From the NCBI GenBank assembly GCA_028751875.1, contig CM054140.1, positions 57,803,326 through 57,867,325 on the forward strand: DNA of 64,000 bases, read 5' to 3'. The DNA comes from Rapana venosa. Taxonomy: Eukaryota > Mollusca > Gastropoda > Neogastropoda > Muricidae. The notes beneath the pieces are model-generated. The model had not been told where the DNA came from. It did not search any database and saw nothing but the letters and a program-made list of their open reading frames with translations. Position 1 is the first letter of the stretch, and each line of letters begins with the position of its first letter. Shown piece after piece: positions 1 through 10,908 of this stretch. A program made the position numbers and the translations under genes.

Positions 1-187
1 TGCGCACGATGTTCTGCGTGCGTTCGCACACGGGGCCTCGGTTTATAGTCTCATCCGAAGGACTTTTGGGGAGAGTGGAGTCTGCACTTATGTTAACTCC
101 AGGGGAAAATATCCCCTTGAACGGGAATGGAACCCGGGTCGTCAGATTGCGAGAGCAATGTTCTAACCACTAGGCTATCCCGTCCCC
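1..187 (-). mobile_element. tRNA-derived SINE, hairpin-tail family, cut by window edge
   Basis: On the minus strand this begins with a tRNA-like head: an A-box-like TAGCCTAGTGGTTAGAACA and a B-box-like segment (CCCGGGTTCCATTCCCG, one change from GGTTCRANTCC). The conserved SINE body follows, with CCTTCGGATGAGACTATAAA and GAGGCCCCGTGTGCGAACG. The 3' part lies outside the window. It is nearly identical to the full copies at 10578-10908 and 16753-17084, so it is a fairly young copy. Confidence 0.85.
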
Positions 188-189
188 CC

Positions 190-1615
190 TATAGAGATGT
201 CTAGGTATAGAGGTACCTGGGAGGCAAAGACGCCTAGAATACAGAAAGCCTACAATATAAGGATGTCTATGATAGGAAGGTACCTTGGATATAGAGGCGT
301 CTACGATATGGAGCTACATAAGATATAAAAGTACCGGCCATAGAGAAGTGTCTATGTTATATAAGTGCCTAGGTGCCTAGAGTAAATAGGGGCTTCTGAT
401 ATTGAGGTGCTTATCATATAGGTGCTTAGTATACATGGCTTGAAAAACAGAGGCCCAGGACATAAAGATGCCTAGTAGATTATGACTCGCGATATACAGG
501 TATGACTAGGATTTAGAGTGCCTTGGATATACGGGTGTCTAGTTTATATGACTATGTTATGAATGCCTACAATATAGAAGTGCGTGCCTACGATATAGAA
601 ATGCGTGCCTACGACATGGAAATGCGTCCCTATCATATGACATAGAGGTGCATGTCTACGATATAGAAGTGCATGTCTACGATGTAGAAGTGCATGTCTA
701 CGATGTAGAAGTGCGTGCCTACGATATAGAAATGCGTGCCTACCATATAGAAGTGCATGTCTACGATATAGAAGTGCATGTCTACGATATAGAAGTGCAT
801 GTCTACGATATAGAAGTGCATGTCTACGATATAGAAGTGCATGTCTACGATATAGAACTGCATGTCTACGATATAGAAGTGCATGTCTACGATATAGAAG
901 CGCATGTCTACGATATAGAACTGCATGTCTACGATATAGAAGTGCATGTCTACGATGTAGAAGTGCGTGCCTACGATATAGAAATGCGTGCCTACCATAT
1001 AGAAGTGCGTGCCTACGATATAGAAATGCGTGCCTACCATATAGAAGTGCGTGCCTACGATATAGAAATGCATGCCTACGACATGGAAATGCGTCCCTAT
1101 CATATGACATAGAGGTGCATGTCTACGATATAGAAGTGCATGTCTACGATGTAGAAGTGCATGTCTACGATAATGAAGTGCATGCCTACCATATAGAAAT
1201 GCGTTCCTACGACATAGAAATGCGTGCCTACCATATAGAAATGCGTGCCTACGACATGCAAATGCGTCCCTATGATATGACATAGAAATGCGTGCCTAAG
1301 ATATAGAAATGCGTCCCTATGAAATAGAGGTGCGTGCCTACGATATAGAAGTGCGTGCCTACGACATGCAAATGCGTCCCTATGATATGACAAAGAAATG
1401 CGTGCCTAAGATATAGAAATGCGTGCCTATGACATAGAGGTGCGTGCCTACGATATAGAAGTGCGTGCAAACGATATAGAAACGAGTGCCTACGATATAG
1501 AAACGAGTGCCTACGATATAGAAACGAGTGCCTACGATATACAAATGACTTCCTACGATATAGAAACGAGTGCCTACGATGTAGATGCTTTCTCTGCAGA
1601 GGTGTCTTGAGAATA
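190..1615. repeat. Minisatellite, 21-bp unit
   Basis: The core CTACGATATAGAA recurs every 21 bp from about 545 to 1590, with a degraded edge from about 190. Variants alternate GTGCATGT, ATGCGTGC and GTGCGTGC before the core. A block of about 467 bp is itself duplicated: the ACATGGAAATGCGTCCC junction occurs near 614 and again near 1081. Because 21 is a multiple of three, several frames on both strands stay open and give heptapeptide repeats (VYDIEVH on plus, YRRHALL on minus). I see no start context, splice signal or composition that supports a protein. Confidence 0.9.
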
Positions 1616-2027
1616 GAGGCAGGAAGCTAGGATACAAAAGCGGGAGAAAATGGTATGTGTCAGAGGTGGAAGGTGAGAAAGAAGGGAGGTGAAGGAGCTC
1701 GGAGGTCTTAGAGTTTCCGACCACCCACCACGGCCCAAGAATTTGATGAATTAGGAGATGATCTGATTTGTGAACCACGCGCAGGTGAGTTGTTATGTGC
1801 TTACTTTCTCTGTCTGCTACTTTTTCACCGTTGTTTTTTTTTCCTTTCCAGCGAGGTTGCTCCCGTCAGAAAATAAAGGCTGTTTATCTTAGGCCATCTC
1901 TCCCTTGGTTTATATATCTGTCTGTCTGTCTGTTTGTCTGCATGCGTGTGTATGTCTGTATTGTATTGTACTGAATTGAACTATTTTGTGTTAATAAAAA
2001 AACCACTTTCAGTCACGCCAGTTTTCT
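1616..2027. other. Unassigned intergenic or intronic DNA
   Basis: No gene recognised. It contains a short (CTGT)n run near 1917-1936, a poly-T tract near 1835 and AATAAA-like sequences. Nothing ties these to a transcript. Confidence 0.5.
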
Positions 2028-2130
2028 GTGCATAAAGGTTGGCTGCTCTCCCTTAGGAGAGTAAGTTACCACAAGAGCGACGCCACTTATTTACTTTATT
2101 CATTTATTTTTTTGCCTATATGCACGTGTA
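2028..2130 (+). repeat. Dispersed repeat with CTCTCC/GGAGAG hairpin, copy 1
   Basis: GGCTGCTCTCCCTTAGGAGA is followed by GTAAGTTACC, an AGAGCGACGCCAC segment and a T-rich stretch. The same order (GGCTGCTCTC, loop, GGAGAGC, ...AGAGCAGCGC) occurs at 14822-14912. The inner arms CTCTCC and GGAGAG pair perfectly around CTTA. I recall similar sequences as a common dispersed element in molluscan genomes, which I could not verify here. Confidence 0.5.
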
Positions 2131-2261
2131 CTTTGCTTTATGATGAGAGTGGCTTTTTTTCTGTACACTTTGTTGTTGTTGTGGTGGTGGTGGTTGTTGT
2201 TAGGGACAAGTCTCTTATTGCTGTGGGTTCTTTTACGTCGTGCCTTATAATATGTGGAAAA

Positions 2262-2262
2262 G

Positions 2263-2344
<82 letters not shown>

Positions 2345-2350
2345 CGAGAG
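2262..2350. repeat. (GA)n microsatellite
   Basis: An almost pure GA run, with AGCGAG interruptions at its right end. Confidence 0.95.
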
Positions 2351-2375
2351 AGGAGAGAGAGAATGGCAATGACAA

Positions 2376-2455
2376 CTTCTTTTATTTCGAGGATAATTAA
2401 AAAGCCCTCATGTGCTTTTTTACATCCAGTCCCCGCCCGTAGGGATACATCTCAA
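2376..2455 (-). mobile_element. SINE tail fragment, hairpin-tail family
   Basis: TTTCGAGGATAATTAAAAAG is followed by CATGTGCTTTTTTACATCCA and GTCCCCG. This is the 3' tail of the common SINE in minus orientation. The head and body are missing, and it lies between two GA microsatellites. Confidence 0.7.
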
Positions 2456-2504
2456 TAATAAACCAAATACTCATGTACACAGTAAAAACAAAGGGAAAAA
2501 ACTT

Positions 2505-2628
<124 letters not shown>

Positions 2629-2799
2629 GAACAGAAACAAAGCGGAAGAAGAAAAAAAAGCCAGAAGCATACATAGAAATAAAGCGAAGAACAAAGAAAA
2701 CGACAAACGAAGAGAAGAGCTTAGGACAGATGTCTGAACAATGAAAAATACAAAGACGAATGAACAAACAAACAAACAAAGATGTGCACACTATGAGAA

Positions 2800-2815
2800 C
2801 ACACACGCACGCACG

Positions 2816-2883
<68 letters not shown>

Positions 2884-2886
2884 CAC
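2800..2886. repeat. (CA)n microsatellite
   Basis: A CA run with flanking CACG units, able to adopt Z-DNA. Confidence 0.95.
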
Positions 2887-3247
2887 TCCTCTCTCTCTCA
2901 TACACAAACTGACAGAAACAGAGGAAAATAAAAGCAAAGCAAAGAAAAGAAAGGGGAAAAAATAATGATTTGAAAATTTTAAAAAAGAAGAATGACAGAA
3001 AGAAAATCGATGAAAAAAAAGACAGAAAGAAAGAAAACAGAAATTGAAGATGAAAGGTACAAAAGGCAAAACAAAAACAATAACAACAAAAAATCCACAG
3101 CTTATTAATGAATAAACGTTATTCAAACCGAAAAAACACAACCCAAAAATACTCCAAACAAACTTTTTTCCCCCAATAAAAGAAACAAACATATGTAAAA
3201 GAAACAGGACAGTACGATTCACAATGCAAGACAAGGAAATCATAGGC

Positions 3248-3720
3248 AAAAGAAAGAAAGAAGGAAGAAAGGAAAGAAAGAAAGAAAGGAGGAAAAAAGG
3301 AAAGAAAAAAAGAAAGACGAAATGAAAGAAGAAAATAATGACAGACAGACAGACAGACAGAAAGAAAGAAAGAAAGGAAAGAAAGAAAAAAAGAAAGAAA
3401 GGAAAGAAAGAAAAAAATAAAGACAGACAGATAGACAGAAAGAAGAAACGAAAGAAAGAAAGGAAGGAAAACAAAAAGAAAGACAAACATAAAGAAAGAC
3501 AGAAAGACAGACAAACATAAAGAAAAGAAAGAAACAAAGAAACAAACAAACAAAATAAAGACAGACAGGTAGATAGACAGAAAAAACGAAAGAAAAAAAG
3601 GAAGGAAAACAAAAAGAAAGACAAACATAAAGAAAGACAGACATACAGACAGACAAACAAACAAACAAACATAAAGAAAGAAAGAAAGACAAAAAGAGAG
3701 AACGACAGACAGACAGGACA
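3248..3720. repeat. Purine-rich GAAA/GACA tract
   Basis: About 470 bp that is almost wholly A and G on the plus strand apart from scattered C. It is built from GAAA, GGAA and GACA units. An internal segment (GACAGATAGACAGAAAGAAG onward, near 3427) recurs about 139 bp later near 3566, so it has grown by segmental duplication. The long homopurine strand could form triplex DNA. The minus-strand frames rich in F, L, S, C and V are artefacts of composition. Confidence 0.9.
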
Positions 3721-3839
3721 CGATGATAATGAAGGCGCCCAGTGCTCATTTCACGCTTGCCAAGGCAAACACCCTTTCTTGTATGAAGAGAGTTGGTTGT
3801 TCCTTTCTCTCTTTCCCCCATAACACACACACACACACT

Positions 3840-3840
<1 letters not shown>

Positions 3841-3924
<84 letters not shown>
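3841..3924. repeat. (TA)n microsatellite
   Basis: About 84 bp of TA with one AA break near 3899. It is self-complementary and cruciform-prone. Confidence 0.95.
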
Positions 3925-3974
3925 AGGCTACTAAGCCATGCCACGAATATCCATCTTGATTCATTGTCATCTCC

Positions 3975-4206
3975 AGAGTAAAAGGTAAAGGTAAAGGTGT
4001 CCCATAACCTATGTGGTCGTAGGGGATTGAGGCATCAGAGACCTCAACTTCTCCAGGGGCCAGCATATTGAGGGCGGCGCCCATCTCCTCTCCCTCGCTG
4101 CTTTACCTTCCCTGACCCTAAAGAGGGCAGGTACCCATTTACACCTGGGTGAACTGGGGGACTGTACTGAAGCCACGGCGCGCAAACGGTCAAGCATCCC
4201 AGTCTT
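3975..4206 (-). mobile_element. 5S-type SINE body (SINE3-like), head truncated
   Basis: On the minus strand it runs from GATGCTTGACCGTTTGCGCG through CAGTACAGTCCCCCAGTTCA, TAAATGGGTACCTGCCCTCT and GGTTATGGGACACC, ending in (CTTTAC)n. This matches the body of the element at 15185-15475, which keeps a 5S-rRNA-like head. Here the head is lost except for a remnant of box C. The hexamer tail is typical of a retroposed SINE. Confidence 0.7.
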
Positions 4207-4505
4207 CAGAGTACAGATTCAATACATTCTAAAAGACATTTTGCTTTGAAGCGAAATTTAAAAAGAATAATGCCATGCATGCAAAATGGAATCTTCTGCC
4301 AATTCCAGTTTTAAAAAATAATACAGAAAGAAACAGATAAAAAAGAATGACAGAAAGATTCTAAAAAGGAAAGGGAAAAAAACAGAAAGAAAGAAAGAAA
4401 GAGTGAACCAAACAAATAAAGCATTCAAATGAGCTTGTCAGATAACCTGACCAGCCAACCTTTTACCTCATTTGTTTTTGGTTTTTGTTGGGGTGGGTTG
4501 TTTTT
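4207..4505. other. Unassigned A-rich DNA
   Basis: AAAGAAAGAAAG-type A-rich sequence with no recognisable feature. Confidence 0.5.
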
Positions 4506-4509
4506 TTAG

Positions 4510-4885
4510 GGAGGGGGTGATGGTGGTGGTGGTGGTGGTGGGTGGTTGTTTTGTTGTTACGTGTGTGTGTGTGGTGTGTGTGTGTGTGTGCACGCGCGTG
4601 CATATATGTGTGTGTGTGTGCACGCGCGTGCTATATGTGTGTGTGTGCATGCGTATGTGTGTTTGTGTGTGTGGTTTGCGTTGTGTGCATGCGCGAGTGC
4701 TGTGCGCGAGTGCATGCTTGCTTGCTGCTTGTGTTGTTTCTGTGTTCTGTGTGTGTGTGTGTGTTGTTGTGTGTGTGTGTGGCATGCGTCCGTGCGTTAT
4801 TGGTGTGTGTTGGTATGTGCTGTGTTGTGTTGTGGTTGTATTGTGTGATGTGTGTGTGTGTGTCTGTGTCTGTGTGTGCCTTTTC
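4510..4885. repeat. Compound GGT / (GT)n microsatellite
   Basis: A short (GGT)n run is followed by GT repeats broken by CACGCGCGTGC islands. One such palindromic island (GCACGCGCGTGC) occurs twice, near 4589 and 4620. The valine- and cysteine-rich frames here are not genes. Confidence 0.9.
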
Positions 4886-5007
4886 TTTTTTTGGGGTGAG
4901 GGGGGTGTCTTGCTCCGCAGAAAAAGATAACACTTGTACATGTTCGTACATTAGTTTCACCTCCCCTTGAAACATTCCCTAGCATTGGAAGGAACACAAA
5001 TCCCAGC

Positions 5008-5191
5008 CTATTCCCCCTCCCGCCCACCCCACTACCCCTCGCCCCACCCCTCCGCCACCCCTCCCCCCCCCTCTCGGAGCCGCGGCTCCCCTCCCACCCC
5101 CCCCCCCCCCCCAACACCCCCCCATACACCCCCCACCATCCCCCCCCCCCCCCACCCCCTCCCACCCCCCTCTCACCCCCCCACCTCCCAG

Positions 5192-5234
<43 letters not shown>

Positions 5235-5236
5235 TA
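5008..5236. repeat. C-rich tract with long poly-C
   Basis: CCCCACC-type sequence ending in a poly-C of about 40 bases. The opposite strand is G-rich and could form quadruplexes. Homopolymer length is likely to be unreliable in assembly. Confidence 0.9.
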
Positions 5237-5500
5237 CCCACCGCACAACAGAAAAACTATGGACCTGCTGTAAACAATAATGACAGACATGGTGGCAGAT
5301 TCCTTCAGGAGAAGCGGGGCATGCAACCTGTGTCATGTCATGACAGTACCATGACATGAAAATGAGGGAGAAGTAGTAGTTGTAGCCATGATAACCATGC
5401 TGTGATGCCTGTATGTGACAGGGAGGTAATCCATGTCTGCTTCATAGAGGGGAAGTAATAAGGGTAACGTTCTGGTATGGCAGGCTTTTTAGATGGAATA
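5237..5500. other. Unassigned DNA
   Basis: Contains a small palindrome, TGTCATGTCATGACA-like, near 5331, but no supported gene. Confidence 0.45.
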
Positions 5501-5505
5501 TGTGT

Positions 5506-5672
5506 GTGTGTGGCGGGGGGGGGGGGGGGGGGGGGGGTATTTTGTGTGTTAGTGAGTGTGTGTTGTTTATATGTGTGTGTGTCTGTGTATGTGTTGTGTG
5601 TGTGTGTGTGTTGTGAGTGGTGTGTGTGTGTGTGTTATTCGTGTGTGTGTGTGTGTGTGTGTGTTTGTGTAT
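5506..5672. repeat. Poly-G run followed by (GT)n
   Basis: A G run of about 20 bases is followed by interrupted GT repeats. Confidence 0.9.
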
Positions 5673-5865
5673 GTTTTTTTGTTTATAAATGTTGTGGACT
5701 GGTGCTGCGTGCTTTATGTCAGTCAGTATATGCTAGCAGAACTGCCCAGCTAAAATAAGCATTTCAGTGTCTCTGGGGTTAAAAAACAAAGAAGCAAGAT
5801 AATAATGCTACTATTGGTTACAGCTAGAAAGCCTAATGATCTGTTACGTCTCTTCCTAACCTTCC

Positions 5866-6056
5866 CTTACACACACACATAACACACACGCACGCGCACA
5901 CACCACACACACAAACTAAACACAAAATACCCTAAACATGCACACCCACCCACGCGCACACGCACACACCCTAAATACATACCCTAAACACACACACGCC
6001 ATAAACACATACCCTAAACATGCACACACGCGCACCCACACACACACACACACAGA
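5866..6056. repeat. Degenerate (CA)n with CCCTAAAC units
   Basis: CA repeats are mixed with recurrent ACCCTAAACA and ACCCTAAATA. CCCTAA is the complement of the animal telomere hexamer, but here it occurs singly within CA repeats and never in a tandem run. Confidence 0.75.
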
Positions 6057-6164
6057 GCAGCATTACATGTACCTCTCTTAGCTTTTCTCAGGTTTTAACC
6101 AAAAAAATATAAAAGTATAAGGTTGGGTTAAATACTCCCTATAAAAAAAATGCTCTTTACAGGA

Positions 6165-6579
6165 TGGGGTGGGAGTGCATGATAGCTTAGTAGTTAGAAC
6201 ACAGTTATTGCAATCCAATCCCTGGGTTCAAGCCACCACAGAGGCGCCCATTCAAGGGGTTTTTCCCCCTGGAGTCAGTACTGACTCTGCTCCTCTGAAA
6301 AGTCTTTTAGATGAGACTATAAACCTAGGTCGCTTGTGAACACTTATGCAGAAAATCTTGCAATCCCATCCAAAACCACTTCTGCCTTTGGGAAGAGTAG
6401 GCCTTTTCATGCCAGTAGGAGAATGGATGACATCTTTATTTTTTAAAAAATGCTTGCACATTGATATTGTGTTGATAGACCATCTCTGTAGTTGGAATAT
6501 GGCTACCTTAATGGTGGATAAACAGTCACATTGCTCAAAACCTCACTATTGGTGAACTTGGAGCTCTAACTGAAGAACA
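6165..6579 (+). mobile_element. tRNA-derived SINE, two-hairpin tail family
   Basis: The head is GATAGCTTAGTAGTTAGAAC with a B-box-like CCTGGGTTCAAGCC. The body has AGATGAGACTATAAACCTAG and AAGAGTAGGCC. The tail carries GTTGGAATATGGCTACCTTA, CTCACTATTGGTGAAC and GGAGCTCTAACTGAAGAA. This tail is shared with the copies at 7537-7985, 48650-48962 and 58505-58650 and differs from the hairpin-tail family. The copy is quite diverged. Confidence 0.8.
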
Positions 6580-7090
6580 GCCCCCCCCCAAAAAAACAAA
6601 AAAACCAAACAACAACAACAACTAAAAAAAACAACCAAAAACAAAAAACCCCAAACCTACCAGTGTGTGTGTGTCTTTTAACCCAGTCTGGAAACAATTC
6701 TAAAAGGTTAAGTTCCATCCTCACCATCTACACAAATATTATATGAAAAAATAAATCAAAAACTGCTTCTTCTTTTTTCTTTTTTGGCAAACATTTATGC
6801 GAGACAGACAAAAAGCTACCGGCAACCAAAAACAGAAAGCAATGAAAGAAAAGAAAGAGGAACACAAAATAGGAGGGGGTGGTGGGGAGGTGAACAAAGC
6901 AATACAGACGCCACACATGCTTTCATAAACCCCACCCAGACCTTTCCCTGTCTCACAATAAATTTTCCTACTTGTTTTTATCGTACAGTCTGGGTTTCTC
7001 TGCCACAAATAAAGCTGATGTAACAAATCTATAATCTATAAAGTGCATAACGTAATAACTTTTCACCCATAGAGGCATCACTGCGACTCT
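6580..7090. other. A-rich SINE end and unassigned DNA
   Basis: Starts with the A/C-rich (CAA)-like tail of the preceding SINE. The rest shows no supported gene. Confidence 0.5.
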
Positions 7091-7095
7091 CCGAG

Positions 7096-7097
7096 GG

Positions 7098-7130
<33 letters not shown>

Positions 7131-7382
7131 TGAGTGTGAGTGTGCGTGTGTTTATGAGTAGTGTGTGTGTGTGTGTGTGTGAGTGAGTGTGTGTGTGTGT
7201 GTGAATGTGTGTGAGAGAGTAAGTGAGAAAGAGAGTGTGTGTGTGTGTGTGTGAGTGTGTGTGTGTGTGTGTGTGTGATTGTGCGTGAGTGAGTGAGTGA
7301 GTGTGTGAGTGAGAGAGTGTGTGTATGTGTGTGTGAGGGGGAGAAACTTGTAAAGGTGGTGGGATGGGGGGGGGGGGGGGTA
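7096..7382. repeat. Interrupted (GT)n/(GTGA)n and poly-G
   Basis: GT repeats alternate with GTGAGTGA units, then a G run of about 15 bases. Confidence 0.9.
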
Positions 7383-7536
7383 ATCCAATCCAATCATGTT
7401 CTTTATAGATAGGGGAAGAGACTCAATGGAAAAAACAAAACAACCCCAACTATATTATGAGCTACGAACACACATGAATGCAAGATCAAAATCACACAAA
7501 AGAAATATATGGCACTCACTAATACACCACTGGTGT

Positions 7537-7985
7537 GGGGATGGGATGGCCTAGTGGTCAGAGCCTTGCGCTTGTAATCCGACGACCGTGAAGGTGCCAG
7601 TTTTATGGGATTTAACCCTGGTGTTAACATCAGTACCGACTCCACTCCCCCCCCCAAAAGTCCTTCGAATGAGACTACAAACCGAAGCCCTACGTGCAAA
7701 CACATGCAGAACATCTTGCACACAAATTGGAACCCTGTTCCACCTTTTGGAAGAGTAGGCCATTTTGTACGGGGGGGGGGGGGGGGGGGAATGGATGACA
7801 AAATAAAGAAAAAGTGCATGCACACGAGTGTCATGTTTAGACACCATTCCCGAAGTTGGAATGCAGCTACCTTGGGGAGGGGGGGGGGGGGGGGGGGGGG
7901 GAAAGGAGGGGGGTTAAAAAAACGGTTGTATACGCGAAATCTCACCATTGGTGAACCTCAGAGCTCTAGCTGAGCTGAGGAAGGA
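7537..7985 (+). mobile_element. tRNA-derived SINE, two-hairpin tail family
   Basis: The head has an A-box GATGGCCTAGTGGTCAGAGC with a weak B-box. The body has AAGTCCTTCGAATGAGACTA, AGAACATCTTGC and GAAGAGTAGGCCATTTTG. The tail has GAAGTTGGAATGCAGCTACC, CTCACCATTGGTGAACC and AGAGCTCTAGCTGAG. Two poly-G runs (near 7771 and 7880) lie inside the copy, probably expanded after insertion. Confidence 0.85.
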
Positions 7986-8288
7986 AAAATGTGTTGGTTT
8001 TCTTTCCCCAACACTACTGAGGTGCTCCCTGTGGCTCTTGTACAAAGCCTGAGTGAGAGTAGTGTACAGAAACGGCCATTTCTGACCTGCATTCCACACT
8101 GTCTGCTCCTACTGTCTTGGAGACCACAGAATCAATTAACCTGCATTCCGTTGATGGTACTGTTTTCATACTTCTCTGTTTGACAATATCCACCCGGCCA
8201 CCCACCCCCCCTTACTGTATGAAAGTGACCTGTATTCTATAGACCATCTTGTAGATATCATTGTCTGTTTTACTATACCCCTCCCCCT
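7986..8288. other. Unassigned DNA
   Basis: No supported gene. Short frames on both strands lack splice or start support. Confidence 0.45.
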
Positions 8289-8289
8289 A

Positions 8290-8452
8290 CTGCTTTGTGT
8301 TGTGTTGTATTGTGTTGTGTGGTGTGGTGTGTTGTGGTGTGATGTGGTGTGATGTGGTGTTGTGGTGTGTTGTGGTGTGTGTGATGTGGTGTGGTGTGGT
8401 GTTGGTGTGGTGTGATGTGGAGTGGTGTGATGTGGTGTGGTGTGTAGTGTTA
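8290..8452. repeat. TGTGGTG-type minisatellite
   Basis: GTGTGGTGTG and GATGTGGTGT units repeat for about 160 bp. Confidence 0.85.
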
Positions 8453-8577
8453 CCTGTCTGTTACAGTTAGGTCACAGTGAAGATAAGTCAGTGATTCAGT
8501 CTCTGGTTAGATTTCTAATTGTCTGCAGAAAATAGCGCAGGCTAATGACAAGACTTAGAAAATTGACTGAAAATGTT

Positions 8578-8882
8578 GGATGTGTGTGTGTTGTGTGTTT
8601 GTGTTTGTGCATGCATCCATACATGTGATCTGTGTCAGTGTGTTTGTGTGTGACGGTATATGTGACTGCTAGTGCTATATTTCAGCAAGTATATCATGTG
8701 TGTGTGTTGAGTGAATGTTTGTATTATGTGAGTACAGTGTGTGTGTGCATGTTGCACATGCAACCATAATGTGTGATCTGTGTCAGTGATCGTGTGTGTT
8801 ATGCAAGTGCTAGTACTATAATTTAGTGTGAGTGTGTGTTTGTGTGTGTGTATGTGTGTGCATGTTTGTATTATGTGTGTAC
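8578..8882. repeat. Interrupted GT-rich repeat with internal duplication
   Basis: GT-rich DNA in which GTGATCTGTGTCAGTG occurs near 8626 and again near 8774. A block of about 148 bp has therefore been duplicated and then diverged. Confidence 0.75.
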
Positions 8883-9344
8883 ACACAAATTTTCCAGACA
8901 CCCAAGCCCACTTATAAGCACGTGTATGGCGAGAGGACATAGAGACAAGTTAACTAACATATTTCTATGACCCAAAGTAACTGGAGAGAAAAAAAAAAGA
9001 CTGACTCATCATTATTTTGAACCTTGGGTAACAGATAACAGTTACAAGTGGGATGTTTTTTCACACCCATGCGACTGGAGTTTCTTCCCACTACTAAGAA
9101 AACTATGAACTCATTTCATTTCATGTGGATTTCAAGGCTGTCTCTCACCCATTCAATTTCAAAGCTCATAATAGAAAAATCACAAAACAACAAAGTCGAG
9201 AAAACCCAAGAACAAAGCCAGTCGTTCACCTAAGATTTAAACAACCACTTTATTTCTATCAAGGTTAACACACATTACCTGTTGCAATGCTCCACAAAAA
9301 CAAACGGCCAGTTCACGCCTTCACATTTAACAAACAAACAAAAC
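8883..9344. other. Unassigned DNA
   Basis: No repeat or gene recognised. Confidence 0.45.
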
Positions 9345-9500
9345 CAACCACCAAGGCACAGTGGTCAATGTGTTACCTTCCTGCCTGGGAGGGTGCAAGT
9401 TTTAATCCCATAAATGTCATCGAGTCAAGTGGGGTGTTGGACTCTGGTTTGCTCCTTTCTAGAGTAAGTTTGCTACGGGCTCGTTGGGAAGTCTCAAACC
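9345..9500 (+). mobile_element. Degenerate tRNA-derived SINE head
   Basis: AAGGCACAGTGGTCAATGTG resembles a tRNA A-box region. GGGTGCAAGTTTTAATCCC sits at the right spacing for a decayed B-box. The downstream body does not match the two common SINE families in the window, so it is a third, older family or a decayed copy. Confidence 0.45.
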
Positions 9501-10577
9501 TCACAGTTGAACAGCATCCGCTTTATGAACACAATGCTGAGAGTGTTGCTTAAATCATTCGACTATATACAGCAGGTATCTGTATCTCTCAGACCCCACT
9601 TGACAGCAGAATTTATATTATTACATAAAGCAAAGAGTACAGCTCTGTATAGTCGCATCAAATTAGGTTGCATTTCCATAGCAGCATCGTTACATCATCC
9701 CTATCACCATTGACCATCATGCAACAAGAAAAGAAAAAAAAACTGTCTCTGATTTAACGGCAACTGTTCCTCTGATCTCAAAGTGACAGTTTCAATCTCC
9801 AATACACTTGTGTGCCGGCCTAGGGTGAGTTGGGAGTCCAAAGCCTTCAGGGTCAGAGACTGTGAAAGTGTCATAGGAGGGGGGACACTGTGGTGGTAAG
9901 CACCTGAGGTGGACATCTCCCTCAGTCTGGCTCCCTCCAGGACTAAGCCAATCAACAGGAAGAGTCCAGCTTATGGCACCTCACCTCTGACCCCACCAAA
10001 GTGACCCAGCAGCAGCGCAGGGCCCTTCCGGTTAGTGGCCCTGCAGCGGCCTTATTGATAAGCCCCTGTGGAGGTCTGACCCTGAAGGTGCGACATGGTG
10101 ACCCTGGGTATAGCTGGGACCACAGCTGTCAGTTTCCCCTACTTTCAGCTACTCTCAGCCGCTATCCATTCCATCCCAGCCCATTTGGGGCAAGAGGTGC
10201 TGATCATATAGCAGGGACTGACCGCACCTGGACATGGTAAAAGGTAAGAAGCGCGCTAAGTTTAGCACTGGGCCCTGAATCCTTGACTGAGTTATGCTGG
10301 GTTGGCTTGCTGTGGGACGGGGGAAATCGGAATGTACGACATGAAAACAGGATAGGAATGTCATAACAGAAGAAGAAGGGGGAGAAGTTAAAGACAGATA
10401 CTATAAAATTATGACATACAGAAAGGCTCTCTCAACCCACTGAAAGACCAACATCTGCTTCAAGTCCACATAAAACTTTATAAATGTTAACAGATAGTGA
10501 TCCCCTAAGGGACAACACACTCAGGCAGCTTTTGCTTAACGATCAGAAGCGAGTTCTTTTTCTCTTTCTTTTTTTTT
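9501..10577. other. GC-richer unassigned region
   Basis: The stretch 9780-10330 is more GC-rich than its surroundings and has blocks such as GGCCCTGCAGCGGCC. I could not find an exon with both splice sites and a recognisable protein. It may be a decayed transposon or a regulatory region. Confidence 0.35.
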
Positions 10578-10908
10578 CTTTTATATCGAGGATAATGGAA
10601 TAAGCACTTATGTGCTTTTTTACATCCAGTCCCCGAGTGTATGCGGTTTTGTCAATTCTTTCATCTGTTCCCATCGGCACAAATGGCCTAATCTTACGAA
10701 AAGCGGAACAGGATTTAACATGTGCGCAAGATGTTCTGCGCGTGTTCACACACGGGGCCTCGGTTTACAGTCTCATCTGAAGGACTTTTGGGGAGAGTGG
10801 AGTCTGCACTGATGTTAACTCCAGGGGGAAAATATCCCCTTGAACGGGAATCGAACCCGGGTCTTCAGATTGCCAGCGCAATGTTCTAACCACTAGGCTA
10901 TCCCGTCC
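10578..10908 (-). mobile_element. tRNA-derived SINE, full-length, hairpin-tail family
   Basis: A near-complete reference copy. On the minus strand the order is: head with A-box TAGCCTAGTGGTTAGAAC and perfect B-box GGGTTCGATTCCC; body CCCCTGGAGTTAACATCAGT, TCAGATGAGACTGTAAACCG and AGAACATCTTGCGCACATG; and the 3' tail GGACTGGATGTAAAAAAGCA. The tail hairpin AAGCAC-ATAA-GTGCTT and an AT-rich end follow. The intact pol III boxes fit transcription as a small RNA. The central GGATGAGACTATAAACCGAG motif resembles the shared core of a metazoan SINE superfamily (MetaSINE-like, from memory). Confidence 0.9.

Noticed and set aside
4468..4975. Overlapping frames on both strands rich in C/V or T/H
   Set aside because: Artefacts of the GT/CA repeat.
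5866..6056. Interstitial telomeric repeat (CCCTAA)
   Set aside because: CCCTAA occurs as isolated units within CA repeats, never in tandem.
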